Part shown: positions 1-6,624 of the stretch, piece by piece | Position numbering within the stretch: position 1 is the stretch's first letter | How the letters are laid out: every line of letters starts with the position of its first letter | Assembly (NCBI GenBank): GCA_030705695.1 | Contig: JAUZPX010000045.1 | Location: 1-14,265, forward strand | DNA from: Bacillota bacterium | Lineage (GTDB): Bacteria; Bacillota; Clostridia; Oscillospirales; Acutalibacteraceae | DNA length: 14,265 nucleotides | Direction: 5' to 3' | Position numbers and translations under genes: made by a program | Notes under the pieces: generated by a model | Databases searched by the model: none | What the model saw: only the letters and a program-made list of their open reading frames with translations | Told to the model about the DNA's origin: nothing

Positions 1-422
1 ATAAATCATGGAAAAACGGAGTTTATTCCACAGGCGATACTGCTTGGCGTGACGCCGACGGTTACTTTTGGTTTGTCGGACGTAATGACGATGTTATTAA
101 ATGTTCGGGTTATCGTATCGGTCCGTTTGAAGTTGAAAGCGCTTTAATGGAGCATCCAAGTGTTTTGGAATGCGCAATTACGGCTTTACCGGATCCTGTT
201 CGTGGACAAGTTGTAAAAGCAACTATTGTATTGGCAAAAGGCTTTACCGCTTCTGATGAACTCAAAAAAGAACTGCAAAATCATGTTAAAAGAGTAACGG
301 CCCCTTACAAATATCCGCGCGTTGTGGATTTTGTAAGTGAATTACCAAAAACAGTAAGCGGAAAGATTATGCGTACGGCAATTCGTGCACAGGATATGCA
401 GAAAATACAAAACGAAGGATAA
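1..422 (+). CDS. AMP-forming acyl-CoA synthetase, C-terminal part (truncated by window start)
   Basis: This is the 3' end of an adenylate-forming acid:CoA ligase, open from base 3 in the frame that ends at the TAA at 420-422. It should activate a carboxylic acid to acyl-AMP and then acyl-CoA in the cytoplasm. The visible part holds the STGD motif with its conserved Asp, the GRNDDVIKCSGYRIGPFEVE hinge region (core A8), and the C-terminal PKTVSGKIMR motif with the catalytic Lys of core A10. The HVKRVTAPYKYPR stretch and the overall wording resemble medium-chain/acetyl-type (ACSM-like) synthetases more than long-chain FadD. That substrate guess is inference, because the acyl-binding pocket lies outside the window. 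The stop is only 4 bases before the next gene, whose Shine-Dalgarno sequence lies in this gene's last codons, so the two are probably cotranscribed and translationally coupled. Confidence 0.9.
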   Translation, partial: KSWKNGVYSTGDTAWRDADGYFWFVGRNDDVIKCSGYRIGPFEVESALMEHPSVLECAITALPDPVRGQVVKATIVLAKGFTASDELKKELQNHVKRVTAPYKYPRVVDFVSELPKTVSGKIMRTAIRAQDMQKIQNEG

Positions 423-426
423 TTTC

Positions 427-1218
427 ATGATAATCGATTTTCATACTCATACTTTTCCTGAAAAGATTGCCGAGAAAGCACTTGCTACATTATCTAATAA
501 TGTAGGTGATGTTGAACCGATGATTTTTTCAATACCTGATAATTTATCGGAATATTTGAAGAAAAACGATGTTGACTACTCTGTCGTTTTGAATATTGCC
601 ACGAACCCCAAACAGCAAAAAAGCGTAAACGATTTTGCTATTGAGTTAAATCAAGGCAGGTTTATTTCTTTCGGTTCTGTTCACCCAGATGCGGAAGATG
701 CTCTTGAGGAACTTGATCGTATCTCAGAAGCAGGATTAAAAGGGATAAAGCTTCATCCTGATTATCAGAATTTTTTTGTTGATGACGAAAAAGTATTTCC
801 GATTTATGAAAAAGCAGCAAAGCTAGGGCTCATCACTGTTTTTCACGCAGGAGTAGACTTGGGACTCTTCGAGCCTGTTCACTGCACACCCGAACGTATG
901 GCAAAAGCCTTGCCGGCATTTAACGGAGGTAAGGTAGTAGCAGCACATTGGGGCGGCTTTATGATGTGGTACGGTGTTGAGCAACACCTTGTGGGAAAAG
1001 ACATATATTTTGATACTGCTTACGCTTACGGTCATATGCCGAAAGAACAGGCAATGCGCATTGTAAAAAATCATGGCGCAGGCAAAATCCTATTTGGAAG
1101 CGATATGCCATGGAGCGGTTCACGTGAAGAAATGAGATTTATAAAAAGTTTTAATCTTTCTGCTGAAAATGAAGCGAAAATTTTTGGAATTAACGCTCAA
1201 AAGCTTTTAAATCTTTAA
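427..1218 (+). CDS. Amidohydrolase-family (metal-dependent, TIM-barrel) hydrolase or decarboxylase
   Basis: A 263-aa cytoplasmic protein of the amidohydrolase_2 type (ACMSD-like superfamily). Residues fitting the metal site are the N-terminal HTH pair (His6, His8), FHAG (His140), AAHWGG (His174) and GSDMPW (Asp226); KLHP (His110) lies on another barrel strand. I chose the ATG at 427 because GAAGGA at 414-419 sits 7 bases upstream and the HTH strand then begins at residue 5, as is usual. An in-frame ATG at 385 would put 14 unlikely residues inside the upstream gene. At 263 aa it is shorter than typical ACMSD proteins (about 330 aa). The substrate is unknown. Its partner, an acyl-CoA synthetase, suggests processing of a small carboxylic or aromatic acid, but that is inference. 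Transcription probably ends at the hairpin at 1262-1290. Confidence 0.85.
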   Translation: MIIDFHTHTFPEKIAEKALATLSNNVGDVEPMIFSIPDNLSEYLKKNDVDYSVVLNIATNPKQQKSVNDFAIELNQGRFISFGSVHPDAEDALEELDRISEAGLKGIKLHPDYQNFFVDDEKVFPIYEKAAKLGLITVFHAGVDLGLFEPVHCTPERMAKALPAFNGGKVVAAHWGGFMMWYGVEQHLVGKDIYFDTAYAYGHMPKEQAMRIVKNHGAGKILFGSDMPWSGSREEMRFIKSFNLSAENEAKIFGINAQKLLNL

Positions 1219-1261
1219 GACTTTATAAAATAATATATAGCAATTAACCTAAAAACTTTAA

Positions 1262-1302
1262 AACCCTAAAAGCATTATGCTTTTAGGGTTAATTTATGTT
1301 TT
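1262..1302 (+). terminator. Hairpin terminator after the amidohydrolase gene
   Basis: A perfect 13-bp inverted repeat (1262-1274 pairing with 1278-1290, three-base loop) lies 43 bases after the amidohydrolase stop. It is followed by a T-rich but broken tract. The A-rich bases on its left mean it may also act on the opposite strand as a second stop for the hydrogenase operon. Confidence 0.65.
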
Positions 1303-1335
1303 AAAAAAATTGAGGGAAGAAATCTTCCCTCAATT
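1303..1335 (-). terminator. Rho-independent terminator of the hydrogenase operon
   Basis: A perfect 12-bp stem (1308-1319 pairing with 1324-1335, four-base loop) with three G:C pairs in a row lies 7 bases beyond the hydA stop. On the minus strand it is followed by a run of seven T (A7 at 1303-1309 on the plus strand, partly in the stem base). This is a textbook intrinsic terminator for transcripts leaving hydA. Confidence 0.9.
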
Positions 1336-1342
1336 AAAAACA

Positions 1343-3088
1343 TCAATATTTGCTTCTTGCGATATAGGTTGTATGCAGAAGCTTATGAGCCTTATGACTA
1401 CCAGGTTTCTCAAGATACTCGTCATAAATTTTCTTGATGAGCGGGCTTTGATGAGATTTTCTAAATGTTTGAGCTTCATCCTCATCGTAAAGTGCTTTTG
1501 CTCTTAATGACTTAAGGTCATTAAAGTTTTTAGTGCTTGCAGGCTGAATTGGCTGACCGCCACCGTTTACGCATCCGCCAGGGCAGCACATAATTTCAAC
1601 AAACTGATAATCGGCTTTGCCTGCTCTGATTTCATCAAGGAGCTTTGCAGCGTTCTTAAGACCGCTTGTAACTGCAACCTTGACTTCAAGGCCTGCAATG
1701 TTATATTTTGCTTTTTTAATGTTGTCCGTTCCGCGAACTTCTTTGTAGTCGATATCTTTTAAATCCTGACCCGTTAATGTATCTGCCGCTGTTCTTAAAG
1801 CTGCTTCCATAACACCGCCTGTTGCGCCGAAAATAGCAGCAGCACCTGTGGAAACACCAAGAGCTGGATCGAAATCTTCATCAGGAAGATTTACAAAGTC
1901 GATTTGGGCATTTTTTATCATTCTGGCAAGCTCACGTGTTGTGATAGCAATATCGATATCAGGGATACCGTCTGTGCCTGATTGATTATCACGCTTTACC
2001 TCAAATTTCTTTGCAGTACAAGGCATAACAGAAACGGCAACAATATTTTTAGGATCAATGCCTTCTTTTTCAGCATAATAGCTTTTAATAATGGCACCGG
2101 TCATTTGTTGTGGAGATTTGCATGATGACAAGTTCGGAATAAGATCAGGATAGTAATGCTCGCAGAATTTAATCCATCCAGGTGAGCAAGATGTAATCAT
2201 CGGAAGTACTCCACCGTTTTGTACACGGCCGATAAATTCAGTAGCTTCTTCCATAATTGTAAGGTCTGCACCGAAATCGGTGTCGAACACTTTGGCAAAC
2301 CCAAGTCGGCGAAGTGCAGCTACCATTTTGCCTTTTACGTTTGTACCGATAGGCATATCGAAGCATTCGCCCAGAGTTGCTCTGATAGACGGAGCTGTAT
2401 GCACGATAACTGTTTTTGTAGGATCTGAAAGAGCCTCGAAAACAGTATGTGATTCATCACGCTCAGTGAGTGCTGCAGTAGGGCAGACAGCTGTGCACTG
2501 TCCGCAGGAAACACAAGCAACATCAGCAAGCTTTTTCTCGAAAGCACATCCGATATCAGTGTCAAAACCACGGTTATTTGTTCCGATAACTCCAACATGC
2601 TGTTCATCGCAGGCTGCTACGCAGCGGCGGCAAAGAATACATTTGTTGTTATCACGAACAAGGTGAAGTGTAGATGTTTCTTTTTCAAATTTAGGATTTT
2701 CTCCCTCAAAACGGTGAGAATCTTCAATCCCTAAATCAGCGCACATTTTTTGAAGTTCACATTTATTATTGCGCAGGCAGGAAAGACAGTTTTTATCATG
2801 ATTTGATAAAATAAGCTCAAGAGTTGTTTTTCTTGATTTAATAACCTTTGCTGTGTTTGTGAATACTTCCATTCCTTCGTTTACAGGATATACGCAGGAA
2901 GCTACAAGAGATCTTGCTCCTTTTACTTCAACAACGCACATACGGCATGCACCGATTTGGTTGATATCTTTTAAATAACAAAGGGTTGGAATTTGAATGC
3001 CGGCTTTTCTCGCCGCCTCTAAGATTGTTGCGCCTTGAGGTACAGAGAGGGGCATATTGTTAATTTTTATATTTACCATATTTTCCAT
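1343..3088 (-). CDS. hydA: [FeFe]-hydrogenase catalytic subunit, HydA/HndD type
   Basis: Catalytic subunit of a multimeric NAD(P)H-linked [FeFe] hydrogenase, reducing protons to H2. Domains in order: a plant-type [2Fe-2S] domain (Cys37, 48, 51, 65); a His-Cys [4Fe-4S] site (His97, Cys101, 104, 110); a two-cluster ferredoxin domain (Cys150/153/156/160 and Cys192/195/198/202); and the H-cluster domain with its three signatures TSCSPGW (299-305), MPCTAKKFE (356-364) and EIMCCPGGCVNGGGQP (498-513), the last supplying Cys502 and Cys506. A C-terminal small-subunit-like tail follows (about 525-581). The 581-aa length fits this class. The ATG at 3088 has AGAGGAG (3097-3103) 8 bases upstream, better placed than for the next ATG three codons in. 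It is last in the operon, 18 bases after hydB. The first signature has Ser where TSCCPxW has its second Cys. Confidence 0.97.
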   Translation of the reverse strand: MENMVNIKINNMPLSVPQGATILEAARKAGIQIPTLCYLKDINQIGACRMCVVEVKGARSLVASCVYPVNEGMEVFTNTAKVIKSRKTTLELILSNHDKNCLSCLRNNKCELQKMCADLGIEDSHRFEGENPKFEKETSTLHLVRDNNKCILCRRCVAACDEQHVGVIGTNNRGFDTDIGCAFEKKLADVACVSCGQCTAVCPTAALTERDESHTVFEALSDPTKTVIVHTAPSIRATLGECFDMPIGTNVKGKMVAALRRLGFAKVFDTDFGADLTIMEEATEFIGRVQNGGVLPMITSCSPGWIKFCEHYYPDLIPNLSSCKSPQQMTGAIIKSYYAEKEGIDPKNIVAVSVMPCTAKKFEVKRDNQSGTDGIPDIDIAITTRELARMIKNAQIDFVNLPDEDFDPALGVSTGAAAIFGATGGVMEAALRTAADTLTGQDLKDIDYKEVRGTDNIKKAKYNIAGLEVKVAVTSGLKNAAKLLDEIRAGKADYQFVEIMCCPGGCVNGGGQPIQPASTKNFNDLKSLRAKALYDEDEAQTFRKSHQSPLIKKIYDEYLEKPGSHKAHKLLHTTYIARSKY

Positions 3089-3106
3089 GTTTTTTTCTCC
3101 TCTCTC

Positions 3107-4894
3107 TTATTGTTTAATGATAGCGCCGAATCTGCATTTTTCCATGCAGGCGCCGCATTTAATGCATTTTGCGGAATCAATTGTATGAGTTTCCTTAACT
3201 TTACCGCTGATTGCGTTTACAGGGCAAACCCTTGCGCAAGCTGTGCAGCCTGTGCATTTATCGGTAAGAATAACGTAATTCAACAGTGATTTACAAACGC
3301 CAGCCGGACATTTTTTGTCTTTGACATGAGCTTCATACTCATCACGGAAGAAGTTGAGTGTTGAAAGCACAGGGTTCGGAGCTGTTTGACCAAGTCCGCA
3401 AAGAGCGTTTTCTTTAATGTATCTGCAGAGGTCTTCCATTTTATCGAGATCTTCCATTGTACCGTTGCCGCTTGTAATTTTTTCGAGCATTTCAAGTAAT
3501 CTCTTTGTGCCGATACGGCATGGAGTACATTTGCCGCAGCTTTCGTCAACAGTAAACTCAAGGAAGAATTTTGCAATATCGACCATACAGGTGGTTTCAT
3601 CCATTACAATGAGTCCGCCTGAACCCATCATAGAGCCGATTGAAATAAGGTTGTCGTAGTCAATCGGAATATCAAGATGCTGTGCGGGAATACATCCGCC
3701 TGAAGGACCGCCTGTTTGTGCTGCTTTGAATTTCTTGCCGTTTGGTACGCCACCGCCGATATCTTCGACAATCTCACGAAGCGTTGTTCCCATTGGAACT
3801 TCGACAAGACCTGTATTTTTAATTTTTCCGCCAAGTGCAAATACTTTTGTGCCTTTTGATTTCTCTGTACCGATTGAATTAAACCAAGATGAACCATTTA
3901 AAATTATTTGCGGAATGTTGGCGTATGTTTCAACGTTATTTAAAATTGTCGGTTTTTGGAATAAGCCTTTAACAGCAGGGAACGGTGGGCGGGGACGTGG
4001 TTCGCCGCGGTTGCCTTCAATTGATGTAAGCAAAGCTGTTTCTTCACCGCAAACGAATGCGCCTGCACCAAGACGGATGTTAATATCAAAGTTAAAACCT
4101 GTTCCAAAAATATCATCACCCAAAAGCCCGTAATTATGAGCTTGCTCAATGGCGATTTTTAAACGTTCAACAGCAATTGGATATTCTGCACGGATATATA
4201 TGTAACCTTTTGAAGCTCCAATTGCATAACCTGCAATAGCCATAGCTTCCAAAACTGCATGAGGGTCGCCTTCAAGAACAGAACGATCCATGAAAGCACC
4301 GGGGTCGCCTTCGTCAGCATTACAGCAGACATATTTTTGATCTGCCTGATTAGATGCTGCTAAGCTCCACTTAACGCCTGTTGGGAATCCGCCGCCGCCT
4401 CTGCCGCGGAGACCTGATTCTTTGATTTCATCTATAACCTGTTGCGGAGTCATTTCAGTAAGAACTTTGCCGAGAGCGGCATAGCCGTCCATGGCAATGT
4501 ATTCGTCAATAACTTCGGGATTGATAACACCGCAGTTACGCAGTGCGATTCTCTTTTGCTTTTCATAGAAATTTGTTTTTGCCAAAGAAGTAATTGTGTC
4601 GGCGTCTGCATTTTCTTTATATAAAAGACGCTGAACAATTCTTCCTTTTATTAGATGCTCTTCTACAATTTCAGAAACATCCTCAACTTTTACCATGCTG
4701 TAAAAGCTGCCTTCCGGATATACGATAACAACAGGACCTTCGGCGCAAAGACCAAAACATCCCGTGCGTACGATGTTAACTTCTTTATCGAGGCCTTTTT
4801 TGGCAATTTCAGCTGTTAAAGCCTCAATGATTTTTTCGCTATTTGAGGAGGTACATCCTGTACCGCCGCAGACAAGTACACTTGAACGAAACAT
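3107..4894 (-). CDS. hydB: Hydrogenase NADH/FMN-binding subunit, HydB/HndC type (NuoF-like)
   Basis: The flavin subunit that exchanges electrons with NAD(P)H and passes them by iron-sulfur clusters to HydA. Domains in order: an N-terminal thioredoxin-like [2Fe-2S] domain (Cys9, Cys14, Cys46, Cys50); a NuoF/51-kDa FMN-NADH module with the glycine-rich GLRGRGGGGFPTG (161-173); an SLBB segment; the NuoF [4Fe-4S] site (Cys453, 456, 459 and Cys499); and a C-terminal two-[4Fe-4S] ferredoxin domain (Cys547/550/553/557 and Cys577/580/583/587). Fusion of NuoE-like, NuoF and ferredoxin parts at about 595 aa is diagnostic of trimeric or tetrameric bifurcating-type hydrogenases and absent from respiratory NuoF. 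AAGGAGG (4902-4908) lies 7 bases before the start and overlaps the stop of the upstream gene, implying coupled translation. Whether the cofactor is NADH or NADPH cannot be read from sequence. Confidence 0.96.
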   Translation of the reverse strand: MFRSSVLVCGGTGCTSSNSEKIIEALTAEIAKKGLDKEVNIVRTGCFGLCAEGPVVIVYPEGSFYSMVKVEDVSEIVEEHLIKGRIVQRLLYKENADADTITSLAKTNFYEKQKRIALRNCGVINPEVIDEYIAMDGYAALGKVLTEMTPQQVIDEIKESGLRGRGGGGFPTGVKWSLAASNQADQKYVCCNADEGDPGAFMDRSVLEGDPHAVLEAMAIAGYAIGASKGYIYIRAEYPIAVERLKIAIEQAHNYGLLGDDIFGTGFNFDINIRLGAGAFVCGEETALLTSIEGNRGEPRPRPPFPAVKGLFQKPTILNNVETYANIPQIILNGSSWFNSIGTEKSKGTKVFALGGKIKNTGLVEVPMGTTLREIVEDIGGGVPNGKKFKAAQTGGPSGGCIPAQHLDIPIDYDNLISIGSMMGSGGLIVMDETTCMVDIAKFFLEFTVDESCGKCTPCRIGTKRLLEMLEKITSGNGTMEDLDKMEDLCRYIKENALCGLGQTAPNPVLSTLNFFRDEYEAHVKDKKCPAGVCKSLLNYVILTDKCTGCTACARVCPVNAISGKVKETHTIDSAKCIKCGACMEKCRFGAIIKQ

Positions 4895-4906
4895 TCATTT
4901 TCCTCC

Positions 4907-5275
4907 TTATGAATTAGCACCGATTGTATATTCGGTAACAACATTATTATTAACAAGATGGTCGTTGACAATTCTTACTGCCTTTTCAGGGGTCATTTTT
5001 ACATAAGTGACTTTGTCTTGACCGGGAATTTCAATTTCAACTACAGGTTCAAACTGGCAAATGCCGATACAACCTGTTTGAGTAATGATGACATTTTGGA
5101 GATTTCTTTTTGCTGCTTCTTCAACAAAAGCATTTAAAACAGGCTTTGCTCCTGCGGCAATACCGCAAGTTGCCATACCGACGAGTACTCTGATAGCATC
5201 AGGTTGTTCGCCGCGCATATTCATTTGTTGTTTTGCCTTATCTCTGATTGCTTGTAATTCAGCCAATGATTTCAT
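4907..5275 (-). CDS. hndB: HndB-like thioredoxin-fold (2Fe-2S ferredoxin-like) hydrogenase subunit
   Basis: A 122-aa protein resembling HndB of NADP-reducing hydrogenases, a small thioredoxin-like [2Fe-2S] ferredoxin that probably forms part of, or docks on, the hydrogenase complex. After a short N-terminal helix comes VGMATCGIAAGA (Cys37) and then QTGCIGICQFEP (Cys69, Cys73). Only three cysteines are present; the partner expected near Cys37 in a four-Cys thioredoxin-like ferredoxin is replaced by Ala/Gly, so cluster binding is uncertain. The first 17 bases overlap the end of the GHKL ATPase gene. GGAGG at 5287-5291 is 11 bases upstream, a rather long spacing, and lies inside that gene. HydB starts 12 bases after this stop. 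The name follows family resemblance; the role in electron transfer is inferred from position. Confidence 0.87.
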   Translation of the reverse strand: MKSLAELQAIRDKAKQQMNMRGEQPDAIRVLVGMATCGIAAGAKPVLNAFVEEAAKRNLQNVIITQTGCIGICQFEPVVEIEIPGQDKVTYVKMTPEKAVRIVNDHLVNNNVVTEYTIGANS

Positions 5276-5852
5276 TGTTATCTTTACCTCCGATTAGATT
5301 TTGAGTTTGCTCTTTTAAATATTCGTCAATCCACTGCATAACTTCAGAGGAATTCAGAGGAACATCATTCCCGAGAACCTGACGAAGTTCTTTTGTGTCC
5401 AGATCAAAACTTTTGTCGTCAATACTGCGCCTGTATAAAAAATCAATATCAGGATTGCAGCGGATTAATATGCTGACCGTGGAGTTTATGTTGCCAAGTG
5501 GCGTCATGTCCAGATGTGACGTAACAAAGTTTGCTTTTAGGGTTGTGCCTAATCCTATTTCGGAATCAATAGAAAAGCTTCCGCCAGTCTGTTCCGCCTC
5601 CATTTTAAAGAGCGGAATACCAAGACCGACTGACCTTGTAGTCCTTGTCGTAAAAAACGGATCTGTAACGTTTTTTAACTGTTTTTCTGACATCCCGCAG
5701 CCATTATCTTTGATTATTATAGACAGCAAAGAATCGTTTATAGACAGCAAAGAATCGTTTGTGATTTCTTTCACAATTATCTCGATAAAAGTAGCCTTTG
5801 CGGTAACAGAATTTTGTACAATGTCCATTACGTTAAGGGATAACTCTCTCAT
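5259..5852 (-). CDS. GHKL-type ATPase (histidine-kinase-like ATP-binding protein) in the hydrogenase operon
   Basis: A 197-aa soluble protein with a HATPase_c fold at residues 1-110: N-box MDIVQNSVTA (Asn14), G1 box DNGCGM (49-54), the lid segment DPFFTTR...GLGIPL (64-81) and G2 box GLGTTL (100-105). No HisKA phospho-acceptor helix, membrane segment or receiver domain is present, so it is not an ordinary sensor kinase. It may be an anti-sigma-like regulator, a protein kinase or an ATP-driven assembly factor; the sequence does not decide. Residues 110-197 form a less recognisable C-terminal part. AAGGA (5860-5864) lies 7 bases before the ATG, and the upstream hydC stop is 3 bases away. I recall genes of this kind in hydrogenase operons of other clostridia, so its presence is probably functional. 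A 21-bp in-frame tandem duplication repeats NDSLLSI at residues 32-45. Confidence 0.87.
   Translation of the reverse strand: MRELSLNVMDIVQNSVTAKATFIEIIVKEITNDSLLSINDSLLSIIIKDNGCGMSEKQLKNVTDPFFTTRTTRSVGLGIPLFKMEAEQTGGSFSIDSEIGLGTTLKANFVTSHLDMTPLGNINSTVSILIRCNPDIDFLYRRSIDDKSFDLDTKELRQVLGNDVPLNSSEVMQWIDEYLKEQTQNLIGGKDNNEIIG
5717..5760. repeat. 21-bp in-frame tandem duplication inside the GHKL ATPase gene
   Basis: Two exact copies of a 21-base unit (5717-5737 and 5738-5758) plus two further matching bases lie in the coding sequence. They translate on the minus strand to NDSLLSI twice. Removing one copy leaves ITNDSLLSIIIKDNGCGM, which matches the usual spacing between the second strand and the G1 box, so the extra copy looks like a slippage or duplication event lengthening a loop. 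Confidence 0.95.
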
Positions 5853-5855
5853 TGC

Positions 5856-6353
5856 TTAGTCCTTATATTTTGCAAGAATCTCCGGAATCTGGCTAGGCTC
5901 AAGACGACCGTAAACATCGTCGTTAATTGTCATTACAGGAGCCAGTCCGCAAGCACCGATACAACGGCATGCGTTTAATGAGAATTTACCGTCAGATGTG
6001 CATTCATCTGCGCTAATTCCGATAATCTGAGTGATTTTATCAATAATCTGTCCTGCTCCTTTTACATAGCAAGCAGTGCCAAGACAAACAGAAATGTCAT
6101 ACTTGCCCTTTGGAGTTAACGAAAACTGAGAATAAAATGTGGCTACTCCGTATATTTCTTCAAGAGGCTTGTTTAAGCCTTCAGCCACCATGACTTGAAC
6201 CTCATAGGGTAAATAACCGTAAATTTCTTGTGCTTCTTGAAGTACAGGCATAATTGCGCCTGGATCATCAATATGCTTTTTGATGACTTCCTTGAGCATT
6301 TGTTCTTGCTCGCTGGTACCACTAAACGGAATGGTACTGATTTTTTTCAGCAT
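5856..6353 (-). CDS. hydC: Hydrogenase NuoE-like [2Fe-2S] subunit, HydC/HndA type
   Basis: A 165-aa NuoE/24-kDa-family subunit, first gene of the hydrogenase operon. An N-terminal helical region (about 10-75, including MPVLQEAQEIYGYLP and IYGVATFYSQF) is followed by the thioredoxin-like [2Fe-2S] domain with ligands Cys90 and Cys95 (SVCLGTAC) and Cys131 and Cys135 (CIGAC). An additional Cys129 sits beside the second pair. Length and motifs fit HydC/HndA, which pairs with the NuoF-like HydB near the flavin. I start it at the ATG at 6353 because GGGAGG at 6361-6366 lies 7 bases upstream. An in-frame ATG at 6368 would place that Shine-Dalgarno sequence inside the coding region and has none of its own. 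Only 3 bases separate its stop from the GHKL ATPase start. Confidence 0.95.
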   Translation of the reverse strand: MLKKISTIPFSGTSEQEQMLKEVIKKHIDDPGAIMPVLQEAQEIYGYLPYEVQVMVAEGLNKPLEEIYGVATFYSQFSLTPKGKYDISVCLGTACYVKGAGQIIDKITQIIGISADECTSDGKFSLNACRCIGACGLAPVMTINDDVYGRLEPSQIPEILAKYKD

Positions 6354-6360
6354 TATATAT

Positions 6361-6366
6361 CCTCCC
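6361..6366 (-). promoter_or_regulatory. Shine-Dalgarno sequence that fixes the hydC start
   Basis: GGGAGG on the minus strand, 7 bases before the ATG at 6353. It overlaps codons 2-3 of the longer in-frame alternative starting at 6368, which argues against that longer form. Confidence 0.85.
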
Positions 6367-6411
6367 AAATCTAAAAATTACTGACACGAATAAGCTATTC
6401 ATACGGTATAT

Positions 6412-6440
6412 ATCATACTATAATTCGTCAAAAAAGTCCA
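6412..6440 (-). promoter_or_regulatory. Candidate sigma-A promoter of the hydrogenase operon
   Basis: On the minus strand TGGACT (6435-6440) and TATGAT (6412-6417) are separated by 17 bases, which would give a leader of about 50 bases before hydC. The -35 element is weak. A TTGACG at 6425-6430 in the same stretch lacks a well-spaced -10. A 13-bp perfect palindrome with a three-base centre (GAATA, AGC, TATTC; 6388-6400) lies in the predicted leader and could be an operator. Confidence 0.4.
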
Positions 6441-6507
6441 GAAATATTTAATAGGAAAATAGCTTTCTACATAATTGTTAAAAATTTATCGTTTTATTTT
6501 ATTTTCT

Positions 6508-6535
6508 TGACAAAATGTGAAAAAAGAATATGATT
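6508..6535 (+). promoter_or_regulatory. Sigma-A promoter upstream of hemW
   Basis: A consensus TTGACA (6508-6513) and TATGAT (6530-6535) are separated by 16 bases on the plus strand. The predicted transcript starts near 6542, leaving a leader of about 80 bases before hemW. Confidence 0.7.
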
Positions 6536-6587
6536 TTCGTAGAAGATTTAACGATTTTATGTGTATTGAATTTACTTTTAGCAATAC

Positions 6588-6605
6588 TTGTTAAAATATT
6601 ATTAA
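6588..6605. promoter_or_regulatory. Candidate Rex-like redox operator
   Basis: The 18-base TTGTTAA-AATA-TTATTAA matches 12 of 14 half-site positions of the clostridial Rex palindrome TTGTTAA-N4-TTAACAA. It lies 19 bases before hemW and about 235 bases upstream of hydC, in the leader predicted for hemW. AT-rich DNA gives such near-matches by chance, and the distance to the hydC promoter is long, so this is tentative. Confidence 0.28.
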
Positions 6606-6624
6606 GCGGAAATCGAGGGAACAA

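Noticed and set aside
2280..2666. A 128-codon open frame on the plus strand opposite hydA.
   Set aside because: It lies wholly inside hydA, whose domains and cysteine motifs are intact, and its translation has no recognisable domain or ribosome-binding site.
3726..4133. A 135-codon open frame on the plus strand opposite hydB.
   Set aside because: It is an antisense shadow of a fully conserved NuoF-type gene, with a Pro/Ser-rich composition arising from the reverse complement.
6475..6492. TTGTTAA followed by an A/T spacer, considered as a second Rex site.
   Set aside because: Only the left half-site matches; the right half (TTTATCG) is too far from TTAACAA.
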